Source of the DNA: Burkholderia sp. Leaf177 | GTDB lineage: Bacteria > Pseudomonadota > Gammaproteobacteria > Burkholderiales > Burkholderiaceae | NCBI RefSeq assembly: GCF_001424345.1 | Contig: NZ_LMPF01000002.1 | Location: 201,118 to 265,117 of the forward strand | Direction of reading: 5' to 3' | DNA: 64,000 nucleotides | In this document: positions 7,709-16,155 of the stretch, piece by piece | How the letters are laid out: each line of letters opens with the position of its first letter | How positions within the stretch are numbered: the stretch's first letter is position 1 | Position numbers and translations under genes: made by a program | The notes under the pieces: model-generated | The model's input: only the letters and a program-made list of their open reading frames with translations | What the model was told of the DNA's origin: nothing | Databases searched by the model: none

Positions 7709-9238
7709 ATGCAGAGCCACTCACAGGCAGCGGATGGCGGCTGGGCGATCGACCTGTCGAACGTGACCAAGCGCTTCGGTGCGACCGTTGCGCTGGACAA
7801 TGCGTCCTTCCGCGTTAGACGCGGCGCCGTTCACGCGCTGCTTGGCGAGAACGGCGCGGGCAAATCGACGACCGTCAAGCTGCTCTCGGGATTGATGCAG
7901 CCGGACGAAGGCAGCATCTCCATCCTCGGCCAGAGCGTGAACATGCGCGGTCCGAAGGACGCGCAACGTGCGGGCGTGCAGACGGCGTTCCAGGAGATGA
8001 CGCTCGTGCGCGATCTGACGGTCGCGCAGAACCTGCTGATGTCGTACGAGCCGACCGGCTGGTTCGGCCGCATTCGTCAGCGCGAAGCGCAACGGCAGGC
8101 CGCGGAATGGCTCGACAAGCTCGAACTGGGCGATGTACGTCCAGGAGCGTATATCCGCGACCTGGCGTTGCCTGTGCGCCAGAAGATCGAGATTGCGAAG
8201 GCGGTAGTGCGCAAGCCGGAAGTTCTCTTGCTCGATGAACCTACGTCGGCGTTATCGGGCCGCGATGTATCGTGGCTCGCTCGCCGTATTGAAGAAATGA
8301 AGGCGCGGGGCGTGACGTTCGTATTCATCACGCACCGCATGCAGGAAGTGCGCGAGTTCTGCGACAGCCTGACGGTGTACAGGAATGGCCACGACGTAGG
8401 CGCGTTCGATACCTCCGCCATCTCCGACGACGAGGTCATCCGCCTCGTGATCGGACGCTCGATGGAAGCCAAATATCCGCCCAAGGTTCCGTCTCCCGCC
8501 GTGCTCGAAACGCCTGCAATGGAAGCGCGCGGCATCAAGGTGGACGCCGTGGTGAACGATTTCGATCTCACGTTGAAGGCGGGCGAAGTGCATGGCATTG
8601 CAGCGCTTCAGGGCATGGGGCAACGCGAGATTTTCGAGGCCTTGTTCGGTGCGCAGTTTATCGATGCAGGCCAGATTCTCGTCGATGGAAAACCGGTCAC
8701 GCTGACATCGACCGCGGATTCGTTGAAGGCGGGAATATCCACGAGTTTCCTGCCTGAAGACCGCAAGACCGAGGGCCTTTTCTTGCGTCTTCCCGGCGGA
8801 GAAAACGTCTCGTTGCCCGTCATCAAACGCTATACGCGCTTCGGACTGATTGACCGCAAGCGCGAACAGGCGGCCATCAAGCGTGCGCTCGCGCAAATGG
8901 AAGTGAACCCGCGCGCGGTCTACAAACCGTGCCTCTCGTTTTCGGGTGGCAACCAGCAGAAGATCGCGATGGCGAAATGGTTGCTCACGCAAAGCCGCGT
9001 GTGGCTGATGTTCGATCCGACGCGCGGTATCGACGTGGGCACGAAGCATCAGATCTTCGTGCTGATGCGCGCGTTTGCGGCCGCTGGCGGCGCCGTGCTG
9101 TTCTATTCCACCGATGTACCCGAGCTCGTGAACGTGTGCGACCGCGTGACGGTGGTGTATCGCGGACGCAATGTGGCGGAGCTCGACGGTGAATCGCTCA
9201 CCGAAGAAAACGTGATGCGCAAGATGCTTTCAAGTTGA
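7709..9238 (+). CDS. Sugar ABC transporter ATP-binding protein, tandem NBD (RbsA/MglA type)
   Basis: Double nucleotide-binding subunit of 509 aa for a ribose-type importer. The first half has Walker A GENGAGKST (46-54), a degenerate signature near LALPVRQKIEIAKAV, and Walker B VLLLDEPTSAL. The second half has a canonical signature FSGGNQQK and a Walker B-like LMFDPTRGIDVG but a degenerate Walker A, as is usual for this class. An AAGGAG ribosome site is 6 bases before the ATG. It sits between the binding protein and the fused permease. Confidence 0.93.
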   Translation: MQSHSQAADGGWAIDLSNVTKRFGATVALDNASFRVRRGAVHALLGENGAGKSTTVKLLSGLMQPDEGSISILGQSVNMRGPKDAQRAGVQTAFQEMTLVRDLTVAQNLLMSYEPTGWFGRIRQREAQRQAAEWLDKLELGDVRPGAYIRDLALPVRQKIEIAKAVVRKPEVLLLDEPTSALSGRDVSWLARRIEEMKARGVTFVFITHRMQEVREFCDSLTVYRNGHDVGAFDTSAISDDEVIRLVIGRSMEAKYPPKVPSPAVLETPAMEARGIKVDAVVNDFDLTLKAGEVHGIAALQGMGQREIFEALFGAQFIDAGQILVDGKPVTLTSTADSLKAGISTSFLPEDRKTEGLFLRLPGGENVSLPVIKRYTRFGLIDRKREQAAIKRALAQMEVNPRAVYKPCLSFSGGNQQKIAMAKWLLTQSRVWLMFDPTRGIDVGTKHQIFVLMRAFAAAGGAVLFYSTDVPELVNVCDRVTVVYRGRNVAELDGESLTEENVMRKMLSS

Positions 9239-9275
9239 AACGTAGCGACTCGGATCAAGCAACCAGAGGTCGATC

Positions 9276-11375
9276 ATGAAAATTGCAATTGCGTCACCCG
9301 ATAGCGAGATCGTGCGTCCAGGCGCGCACGTCGGTTTGCGGGCGCGCATCGATCATTATCGCGGGCTGATCATCGCCATTGGCGCGCTCCTCGCCATGCT
9401 GATCGCGTGGGTGTCGTTGTCGGCCACGCCGGTTGGCATGTACGACGTCGGCTCCGTGATCTCCAGCAGCACAACGCTCGCGCTCGCGGCAATCGGGCAG
9501 ACCATCGTGGTGCTGAGCGGCGGGTTCGATCTGTCGGCGTCGGCGGTGGTGTCGTTGTCCAACGTGCTCGCCGTGCATTTCGTGCAAGGCACGCCGGTTC
9601 AGCAATGGGGCGGCGTTGCGCTGATTCTCGCGATAGGCGGCGGTATAGGGCTGATCAACGGCGCGTTGATCGCGTGGTTCCGGCTGCAGTCGATCGTGGT
9701 CACGCTTGCCACCATGTTCATGGTGCAGGGCCTCACGCTGCTGATTCAAAACAAACCGGGCGGGAGTATCGGCGAGCAGTTTGGCGGCTTGATCACATCC
9801 GACCTGATTCAAGACAAGGTGCCGATTTCCGCCGCCGTGCTGGTCATCGCGCTGCTGGTGTGGACCTTCGTGAAGCGCACGCGGTTTGGCGTTGGTCTTT
9901 ACGCACTCGGCAGCGATCCCGATGGCGCGTATTCGAACGGCATGCCCGTGCGCGGCTACCGGATCGCAACGTATGCGCTCGCCGGCATGTTCTACGCGGC
10001 GGCCGGGCTTTATGTATCGGCGCAGACGGGTTCCGCCGATCCGCTCGTTGGCCGGCCCTTGTTGCTTTCCATGTTCACCGCGGTCGTGCTCGGCGGAACG
10101 TGGCTGGGCGGCGGACGCGGTGGCTGCGTTGGCACGGTGTTCGCCGCCATGACGCTGATGATCACGGTGAACATCCTGCTCGTCTTGAACGTCTCTGCAT
10201 TTTTTACGACGATCGCCGAAGCGGTGATCCTTATTCTGGCCGTGCTGGGATCGTCTATCGGCAAACAATCGGCCGCGCATCACTGCGCGCAATACGCAAG
10301 CCGATGGCTCACCGCCTGGCGAACCGGAACCCGTGCCAAGGATGACCCGCGCGCGCGACGCGTGAAATTCGAAGTCGAGCATTTCCGTCCGATAGACAAC
10401 ACCGAACTCAAAGGCCGCGCTGTATCGGACTGGATAGAACGCAATCGCGAATGGGTGAAGTACGTGGTGCCCGCTTATTTGCTGTTCTTCGCGGTCATCG
10501 TGATCACCGGCGTGGTGTACGGACCGGGCGTGCTTGCGAGCGCGAACTTCTACACGAGCTTGCTGACGCTGACGCTGTTCCTCGCAATCCTGGGCTTGGG
10601 GCAAGGAGCCGTGATTCTCACTGGCGGTCTCGATCTTTCCGTGCCGTGGCTCATCACCATGTCAGGCGTGCTGCTCACGGGCCTTACGCACGGTCTCAAC
10701 GATGCCGCCATCTGGGCCGTACCGCTCGTGCTCGGCGCAGGCTTGTTGGTGGGCATTTTCAACGGCGTTGGCGTGGTTGTGCTCGGCTTGCCGCCGATCG
10801 TCGTGACGCTTGCCGCCAACGGCTTGCTGCAGGGCATCACACTCATTTATTGCAATGGTTCGCCGCAAGGCTGGGCGCCATCGGCTGTCAGTAATTTCAC
10901 GAATGGTCGCTTCGGGCCGTTATCGCTGGCCGCGTGGTGCGTGCCGTTGTTCCTCGCGTTTGCGTTGCTGCTGCTGCATCGCACGGCTTTTGGACGACGG
11001 GTCTATGCAGTCGGCAATTCGCCCATTGCAGCCAAGCTCTCCGGCGTGCGAGTGGGCGCGACGCTCATCGCCGTGTATTGCCTCTCGGGTTTGTGTTCCG
11101 CCGCGGTCGGCCTGTTGCTCGCCGGCTTCAGCAGCCAGGCATTCCTCGGCATGGGCGACCCGTACCTGTTGCCATCGATTGCGGTCGTGGTCGTTGGCGG
11201 CGCCTTGATTACCGGTGGACGCGGCCATTATCTCGGCGTATTCGGCGGGGCGTTGCTGCTGACCGCGCTCGGCACATTGCTCGCGGGAACGACCGTGCCG
11301 CCGGCTGTGCGCGACATCATCAACGGGCTCGTCGTGCTGGCTGCGGTGATCACGTTGCGCGACAAGAAAGCTTGA
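9276..11375 (+). CDS. Fused double permease of a ribose-type ABC transporter
   Basis: Membrane subunit of 699 aa holding two RbsC-like permease domains in one chain: about residues 28-325 and about 395-697. A charged cytoplasmic linker of about 60 residues joins them (around residues 340-385). RbsC proteins are normally 310-340 aa and work as a dimer, so this chain should supply the whole channel. Each half repeats family landmarks: GGFDLSASAVVSL and GGLDLSVPWLIT, and later LGGTWLGGGRGG and VGGALITGGRGH. The reading frame is continuous, so the fusion is not a sequencing slip seen as two genes. It is followed 18 bases later by the dehydrogenase gene. Confidence 0.9.
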   Translation: MKIAIASPDSEIVRPGAHVGLRARIDHYRGLIIAIGALLAMLIAWVSLSATPVGMYDVGSVISSSTTLALAAIGQTIVVLSGGFDLSASAVVSLSNVLAVHFVQGTPVQQWGGVALILAIGGGIGLINGALIAWFRLQSIVVTLATMFMVQGLTLLIQNKPGGSIGEQFGGLITSDLIQDKVPISAAVLVIALLVWTFVKRTRFGVGLYALGSDPDGAYSNGMPVRGYRIATYALAGMFYAAAGLYVSAQTGSADPLVGRPLLLSMFTAVVLGGTWLGGGRGGCVGTVFAAMTLMITVNILLVLNVSAFFTTIAEAVILILAVLGSSIGKQSAAHHCAQYASRWLTAWRTGTRAKDDPRARRVKFEVEHFRPIDNTELKGRAVSDWIERNREWVKYVVPAYLLFFAVIVITGVVYGPGVLASANFYTSLLTLTLFLAILGLGQGAVILTGGLDLSVPWLITMSGVLLTGLTHGLNDAAIWAVPLVLGAGLLVGIFNGVGVVVLGLPPIVVTLAANGLLQGITLIYCNGSPQGWAPSAVSNFTNGRFGPLSLAAWCVPLFLAFALLLLHRTAFGRRVYAVGNSPIAAKLSGVRVGATLIAVYCLSGLCSAAVGLLLAGFSSQAFLGMGDPYLLPSIAVVVVGGALITGGRGHYLGVFGGALLLTALGTLLAGTTVPPAVRDIINGLVVLAAVITLRDKKA

Positions 11376-11393
11376 GACTAAATGGAGCCTGCT

Positions 11394-12338
11394 ATGAGCA
11401 GCAAACGCGTTGCGGTGATTGGATCGGGGCGCATAGGGCGCGCGTGGGCTATCGTGTTTGCGCGTGCGGGGTTCGAAGTTCGTCTTCACGATGCCGACAG
11501 CGCAATGCTCGACGGCGCGATTCCATCCATACGCGAGAGCATTGCCGATCTGCAGGAATATGGCCTGATCGATGAACCCATAGCGCAGATCGTTGCCCGT
11601 GTGAGCGCATGCAAAGAGCTTGCCGATGCCGTGCAGGACGTGGATCTCGTGCAGGAGAACATCGCGGAAATAGTGGAGGTGAAACGCACGTTGTTCGCCG
11701 CGCTCGACAAGCTGACGCGTCCCGATACATTGCTCGCAAGTTCGACTTCAGGTTTGCCCGCTTCGACCTTCACCGAAGACCTGGCCGGCCGCGCGCGATG
11801 CCTCGTGGCGCATCCCGTGAACCCGCCATCGCTCGTGCCGCTCGTGGAGTTGTGCGGTGCGCCGTGGACCACGCCCGAGACGATTTCCCGCGCTCGCGTT
11901 ATCTACGAAGAAGCCGGTCAGCAACCCGTCATCGTCACGCGTGAGATACCGGGTTTTCTGTTGAACCGGCTGCAGGGCGTCTTGCTCGATGAAGCGTTGA
12001 GCCTCTACGCGCGTGGATACGCCAGCGCCGCCGACCTCGATACGGTGATGCGCGACGGCCTCGGACTGCGCTGGTCGTTCATGGGTCCGTTCGAGACCAT
12101 CGACCTCAACGCGCCCGGTGGCGTCACGGATTACGCGGCACGCTACGGCGCGATGTACCAATCGTTCGCGAAAGACAGCGTGCCGTTCGACTGGTCGCCT
12201 GAAAGCGTCGCGCGGCTCGACGCCGAACGCCGCGAAGTCCTTGCACGTGACGAAATAGAAAACCGTAGCCGATGGCGCGACCGGCGGCTGATGGCGTTGC
12301 TCGCGCATCGCCGGGCGATAGCCAAGTCCGGCAAGTAG
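11394..12338 (+). CDS. 3-hydroxyacyl-CoA dehydrogenase family protein, lambda-crystallin / L-gulonate 3-dehydrogenase-like
   Basis: NAD-linked dehydrogenase of 314 aa. The Rossmann motif GSGRIG is at 10-15, then QENIAE, SSTSG and the catalytic-region HPVNPP, followed by a helical C-terminal domain. This single-domain layout is that of lambda-crystallin (L-gulonate 3-dehydrogenase), carnitine dehydrogenase and 3-hydroxybutyryl-CoA dehydrogenase. All oxidise a 3-hydroxy acid to a beta-keto acid. I chose ATG 11394 because a GGAG site lies 6 bases upstream; a further ATG at 11382 has none. A beta-keto acid product would feed the BKACE at 4785. Confidence 0.85.
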   Translation: MSSKRVAVIGSGRIGRAWAIVFARAGFEVRLHDADSAMLDGAIPSIRESIADLQEYGLIDEPIAQIVARVSACKELADAVQDVDLVQENIAEIVEVKRTLFAALDKLTRPDTLLASSTSGLPASTFTEDLAGRARCLVAHPVNPPSLVPLVELCGAPWTTPETISRARVIYEEAGQQPVIVTREIPGFLLNRLQGVLLDEALSLYARGYASAADLDTVMRDGLGLRWSFMGPFETIDLNAPGGVTDYAARYGAMYQSFAKDSVPFDWSPESVARLDAERREVLARDEIENRSRWRDRRLMALLAHRRAIAKSGK

Positions 12339-12361
12339 TCCGATAAATACAGGAGACAACC

Positions 12362-13264
12362 ATGATCGAAACGCGCCTGATCGTCGATGCGAACAATCAT
12401 CTTGGTGAAGGACCGCTGTGGGACGTAAAGGAACAGCGCTTGTACTGGATCGACAGCACCGCCGCCGAGATCAGCAGTTGCCGCGCCGATGGCAGCGACA
12501 TCAAACGGTATTTCGTGCCGCGCCATATTGGTTCAATGGCGTTGCGCGAGCAGGGCGGCGCCGTGGTTGCGCTCGCCAACGGCCTGCATTTCTACGACTT
12601 CGATGCGCAGACGGTCAAGCTCATCGCGGACCCTGAAAGCGACGACACCGAAACGCGTTTCAACGATGGCAAGGTCGACCGGCGCGGAAGGTTTATTGCA
12701 GGGACCATGGCTTACGACTTCGACCGTTACGATGCCGATCGCGGTCAGCGTTCGAGCCGCAGCGGGGCGTTGTATCGGCTCGACACCAACGGTCAGGTCA
12801 CGCGGCTCGACGGCGGCATTAGTTGCTCGAATGGTCCGTGCTGGAGCCCTGACAATCGAACCTTTTATTTCACCGACACCTACGATCGCCAGATGTACGC
12901 GTACGACTACGACATCGAAACGGGAGCGGTCGCGAACCGGCGCGTGTTTGCATCGGCGAGAGATATGGCGGGCACGTTCGATGGCGCGACCGTCGACGCC
13001 GAGGGTTACGTCTGGTCGGCGCTCGTGTTCGGCGGACGCATCCTGCGTTTCGCGCCGGACGGGACGCTCGACCGCGTGGTGCCATTTCCTGTTCGAAACC
13101 TGACGAGCGTGATGTTTGGTGGTCCGGATCTGGACATCCTTTTCGTCACGACCATGGGCCGCCCGATGTGGGGCATTCCGCAAAAAGAGCGCGACAAGGG
13201 CGGCTTGTTTGCGATCACCGGCCTTGGCGTGAAAGGCTTGCCTGAGCCGCGATTCGCGGGTTGA
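12362..13264 (+). CDS. SMP-30/gluconolactonase/LRE family protein
   Basis: Six-bladed beta-propeller lactonase of 300 aa. These metal enzymes hydrolyse aldonolactones such as gluconolactone or L-arabinonolactone. Recognisable points: metal-binding Glu in NHLGEGPLWD near residue 18, FNDGKVDRRGRFIAGTM, an Asn in CSNGPCWSPDNRTFYFTDT, and an Asp in the later FDGATVDAEGYVW. CAGGAGA gives a good ribosome site, 23 bases after the dehydrogenase. It supports a sugar-acid lactone as an intermediate of the set. Confidence 0.9.
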   Translation: MIETRLIVDANNHLGEGPLWDVKEQRLYWIDSTAAEISSCRADGSDIKRYFVPRHIGSMALREQGGAVVALANGLHFYDFDAQTVKLIADPESDDTETRFNDGKVDRRGRFIAGTMAYDFDRYDADRGQRSSRSGALYRLDTNGQVTRLDGGISCSNGPCWSPDNRTFYFTDTYDRQMYAYDYDIETGAVANRRVFASARDMAGTFDGATVDAEGYVWSALVFGGRILRFAPDGTLDRVVPFPVRNLTSVMFGGPDLDILFVTTMGRPMWGIPQKERDKGGLFAITGLGVKGLPEPRFAG

Positions 13265-13429
13265 AGGCGTGCGGGCAGACTTGAGCAAAAGCGATAGCGA
13301 CATGAAATCTTGTCAATATCCACTGTAGGGTGCCGCGCCTATACTGCGTGGCCAGAACAGCGATCGATGCAACGGCTGTCGATCTGCCAAGTATCTGGTT
13401 AACCCTTTGGATAACGCTCGCTCATTGCC

Positions 13430-14569
13430 ATGTCGCTCATCAACTACATCACGCAAATCCAGTTCGACTTCGGCGCCGTCAAGCTCATCAAAAGCGAGTG
13501 CGAGCGCATTGGCATCCGCCGTCCGTTGATCGTCACGGACCGGGGCGTGAAGGCTGCGGGTCTGGTCGATACAGTCCTCGATGCTCTCGGTCACGGCGCG
13601 TCCGTGCCCGTCTATGACCGTACGCCACCCAACCCGAACGAAGGCGCCGTGCGCGATGCCGTCGCGTTGTACAAGCAATCGGAATGCGACGGGATCATCG
13701 CGATTGGCGGCGGTTCATCAATCGATCTTGCAAAGGGCGTGGCGGTTTGCGCCACGCACGAAGGACCGCTGCAGAGCTTTGCCGTGATAGAAGGCGGCGC
13801 CGCGCGCATCACATCAGCTACCGCGCCGTTGATCGCGATCCCGACCACGGCCGGCACCGGCAGCGAAGTAGGGCGCGGCGCAATCCTGATTCTCGACGAT
13901 GGCCGCAAGGTCGGCGTGATCTCGCCCTACGTCGTGCCGAGATCGGCAATCTGCGATCCCGATCTGACAATGAAGCTGCCCGCCGCGTTGACAGCGGCGA
14001 CCGGCATGGACGCTATCGCGCATTGCATCGAAACCTTCCTTGCGCCGGCGTTCAATCCGCCTGCCGACGGGATCGCGCTCGACGGTTTGTGGCGTGCGTG
14101 GCGACATATCGAACGTGCAACGCGTCAGCCCGATGACCGCGTCGCACGCCTAAACATGATGAGTGCGTCGATGCAAGGAGCGCTCGCGTTTCAAAAGGGA
14201 CTTGGCTGCGTGCACAGCCTGAGCCATTCGCTTGGCGGCATCAATCCGCGGCTGCATCATGGCACGCTCAACGCCATCTTCCTGCCTGCTGTGATTGCGT
14301 TCAATAGCGAAACGGCGAGTGTGAAGGACGAGGGCAAGCTCGGCCGTCTGGCGCAGGCAATGCAACTCGATTCGGGCGATCAGGTCGGCCCGGCGATCCG
14401 CGAGATGAGCCGAACGCTCGGCATGCCTTCGGGACTTGCAGAACTCGGTGTCACGCACGACATGTTCGAGCGGATCATTGGCGGGGCGTTGAAGGATCAC
14501 AGCCACAAGACGAATCCGCGTGAGGCATCGGCGGAAGATTATCGAGAGATGCTCGAACGTTCGATGTAG
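13430..14569 (+). CDS. Iron-containing alcohol dehydrogenase
   Basis: Group III metal-dependent alcohol dehydrogenase of 379 aa. The NAD(P) loop GGGSSIDLAKGVA is near residue 98 and TTAGTGSEV near 140. Metal ligands are visible as Asp in ICDPDL, His in MDAIAHCIE, His in VHSLSHSLGG and His in LHHGTLNA. It would interconvert an alcohol or semialdehyde with its carbonyl product. A 165-base gap precedes it, so it may have its own promoter, though no well-spaced sigma70 boxes were found there. Last gene of the set; a terminator-like hairpin follows. Confidence 0.88.
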   Translation: MSLINYITQIQFDFGAVKLIKSECERIGIRRPLIVTDRGVKAAGLVDTVLDALGHGASVPVYDRTPPNPNEGAVRDAVALYKQSECDGIIAIGGGSSIDLAKGVAVCATHEGPLQSFAVIEGGAARITSATAPLIAIPTTAGTGSEVGRGAILILDDGRKVGVISPYVVPRSAICDPDLTMKLPAALTAATGMDAIAHCIETFLAPAFNPPADGIALDGLWRAWRHIERATRQPDDRVARLNMMSASMQGALAFQKGLGCVHSLSHSLGGINPRLHHGTLNAIFLPAVIAFNSETASVKDEGKLGRLAQAMQLDSGDQVGPAIREMSRTLGMPSGLAELGVTHDMFERIIGGALKDHSHKTNPREASAEDYREMLERSM

Positions 14570-14598
14570 TCGAGTCTTTGCCTTGGAATCTCGTAGTT

Positions 14599-14634
14599 TG
14601 CCGGGCGGTTAGTAGTCACGTTCCGGCAGCTTTT
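14599..14634 (+). terminator. Possible terminator after Fe-ADH
   Basis: TGCCGG (14599-14604) and CCGGCA (14623-14628) can pair across an 18-nt loop and are followed by GCTTTT. The long loop makes it weak. Confidence 0.35.
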
Positions 14635-14768
14635 ATAATTTGACATAACATAAATTATCCATTTTTTGTATGTAGCCAGCTAAATACAAATGTCTGCTTT
14701 CGGCTTCCAGCGCAGACCGGCTAAGCACTATCACGCCTGAACATAGACCCATGCCCGAACGCCTGACC

Positions 14769-14930
14769 TCAACTCAACGCCCACGCGCTGTAGTCGGAAG
14801 CCTCGTAAGCCTCGGCGACAACTAGTTCTTGCCCGGTGATCTCAAAGTGCGGCGGATTCTCCCTCAACAGGCCGGCTTTGTATCGCAATGTATTTGCACG
14901 CGGCTTCGATACATAGGATTGCAAAACCAT
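14769..14930 (-). pseudogene. Remnant of a gamma-glutamylcyclotransferase (AIG2-like) gene
   Basis: A 53-codon open stretch whose residues ANTLRY and, further on, FEITGQELVVAEAYEASDY resemble the C-terminal part of the AIG2/GGCT family (typically ...VFEITDAELAAADxYExxxY). The N-terminal half with the cyclotransferase glycine loop is missing. After the DY the sequence jumps to SAWALS, as if the intervening strand (about 10 residues) had been deleted. I read it as a decayed gene. A chance open frame is possible, and the match is from memory of the family rather than an alignment. Confidence 0.4.
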
Positions 14931-15049
14931 GCCGCCAAGAAACAAGCGAGATACATCCGCGCCGTTTAATAAGCCCATGCCAAGTGCACCTGGCTTTTTC
15001 GACAATCCGCTAACCGTTGATCCGCGAAATCTCAAATCAGGAAAACGCC

Positions 15050-16117
15050 ATGAAAAAGGCATTGATCATTGCAGCCTTGATTTTCACCAGCATTGCTGGA
15101 CTCACGCAAACGCCGGCAATGGCCGCGACCCCGAACAAGTCAGAAACGCTTCCAGTCGAAGGAATCGTTCCGCCGCTGACAGGCGCGGCCGACTGGCTCA
15201 ACTCCCCGCCATTGAGCGTGGAGCAATTGCGCGGCAAGGTTGTTATCGTCAATTTCTGGACCTACTCTTGCATCAATTGTCTACGAACCCTGCCCTATCT
15301 GAAGACATGGTCGAAGAAATATAGCGATCAGGGGCTCGTGATCATCGGCGTGCATACGCCCGAGTTCCCGTTCGAACGTAGCCTCGCGAACGTCAAGCGC
15401 GCGACGCGCGATCTGGGCGTCGACTATCCTGTTGCCATCGATAATAAATATGCAGTCTGGCGAGCTTTCGGGAATCAATATTGGCCGGCGTTTTACGTCG
15501 TCGATGCAACCGGCCATATCCGATACCACCAGTTCGGCGAAGGCAACTACGACAAGTCCGAGCGCGTCGTGCGTCAACTGCTGGCGGAATCCGGGCACAC
15601 AAGCTTGCCCACGCCGGCAGGCGTTCCACAGGCCGCCGGGACGCAGGTTGCATCGGACGAAAAAGATGTGCTGTCGACCGAAACGTATCTTGGCTACAAG
15701 CAGGCGAATGGATTCGCATCGCCGGAAAAAGTCGCGCCCGACGCGCTCAGAAATTACACCACCCCTGCCCGCTTATCGCTGAACACGTGGAGCCTGCAGG
15801 GGCCGTGGACCGTGAGCGCCGATCAGGCGCAAGCCGGCGCGGCGTCCGGGAAAATCTCCTACCGGTTTCACGCCCGCGATCTTCACCTGGTCCTCGCGCC
15901 TGCCGCCGATGGCAAGCCGGTGCGATTTCGCGTGACTATCGATGGCGCGGCGCCAGGCGCATCGCATGGAACCGATGTCGCCGCGGACGGCAGCGGCATG
16001 ATCGATAGCGTGCGCCTGTATCAACTGATCCGGCAAGCTGGCAAGGTCGATGACCACACGTTCACCATCGAATTTCTCGATGCCGGCGCGAAAGCCTATG
16101 CGTTCACGTTCGGGTAA
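15050..16117 (+). CDS. Periplasmic thioredoxin-like protein with DipZ C-terminal domain
   Basis: Exported redoxin of 355 aa. Signal peptide 1-25 (ends PAMAA). A TlpA/AhpC-type thioredoxin fold spans about 30-180 with active-site CINC (Cys74, Cys77) in FWTYSCINC. From about 205 a beta-rich domain follows (YLGYKQANGF onward), which matches the C-terminal domain of DipZ. In DipZ proteins a CcdA-like membrane electron carrier precedes these domains; here it is absent, so the protein must get electrons from elsewhere. I chose ATG 15050, with a CAGGAAAA site and a clean signal peptide. Stand-alone gene. Confidence 0.85.
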   Translation: MKKALIIAALIFTSIAGLTQTPAMAATPNKSETLPVEGIVPPLTGAADWLNSPPLSVEQLRGKVVIVNFWTYSCINCLRTLPYLKTWSKKYSDQGLVIIGVHTPEFPFERSLANVKRATRDLGVDYPVAIDNKYAVWRAFGNQYWPAFYVVDATGHIRYHQFGEGNYDKSERVVRQLLAESGHTSLPTPAGVPQAAGTQVASDEKDVLSTETYLGYKQANGFASPEKVAPDALRNYTTPARLSLNTWSLQGPWTVSADQAQAGAASGKISYRFHARDLHLVLAPAADGKPVRFRVTIDGAAPGASHGTDVAADGSGMIDSVRLYQLIRQAGKVDDHTFTIEFLDAGAKAYAFTFG

Positions 16118-16155
16118 AAAAACGGCGCCGCTTGCCTAGCAATTCGACGTTTCGG

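Larger units (their letters stand above)
14570..15049. other. Gene-poor stretch between Fe-ADH and the thioredoxin gene
   Basis: 480 bases. It holds a terminator-like hairpin (14599-14634), an A+T-rich patch at about 14630-14695 that may contain a promoter, and on the minus strand a short gamma-glutamylcyclotransferase remnant (14769-14930). Nothing else was recognised. Confidence 0.6.

Noticed and set aside
4785..12338. Carnitine degradation locus (dehydrogenase plus BKACE)
   Set aside because: The enzyme families match, but the carrier is ribose-type, a sugar lactonase is present, and the usual carnitine thioesterase and glycine-betaine genes are absent.
13310..13345. Sigma70 promoter for the Fe-ADH gene (TTGTCA ... 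TATACT)
   Set aside because: The boxes are 24 bases apart, too far for a normal promoter.
15481..16008. Long open frames on the opposite strand or other frames inside real genes, here and throughout
   Set aside because: They lie wholly within genes with clear domains, are Arg/Ala/His-rich as expected of shadow frames in G+C-rich DNA, and have no ribosome sites.
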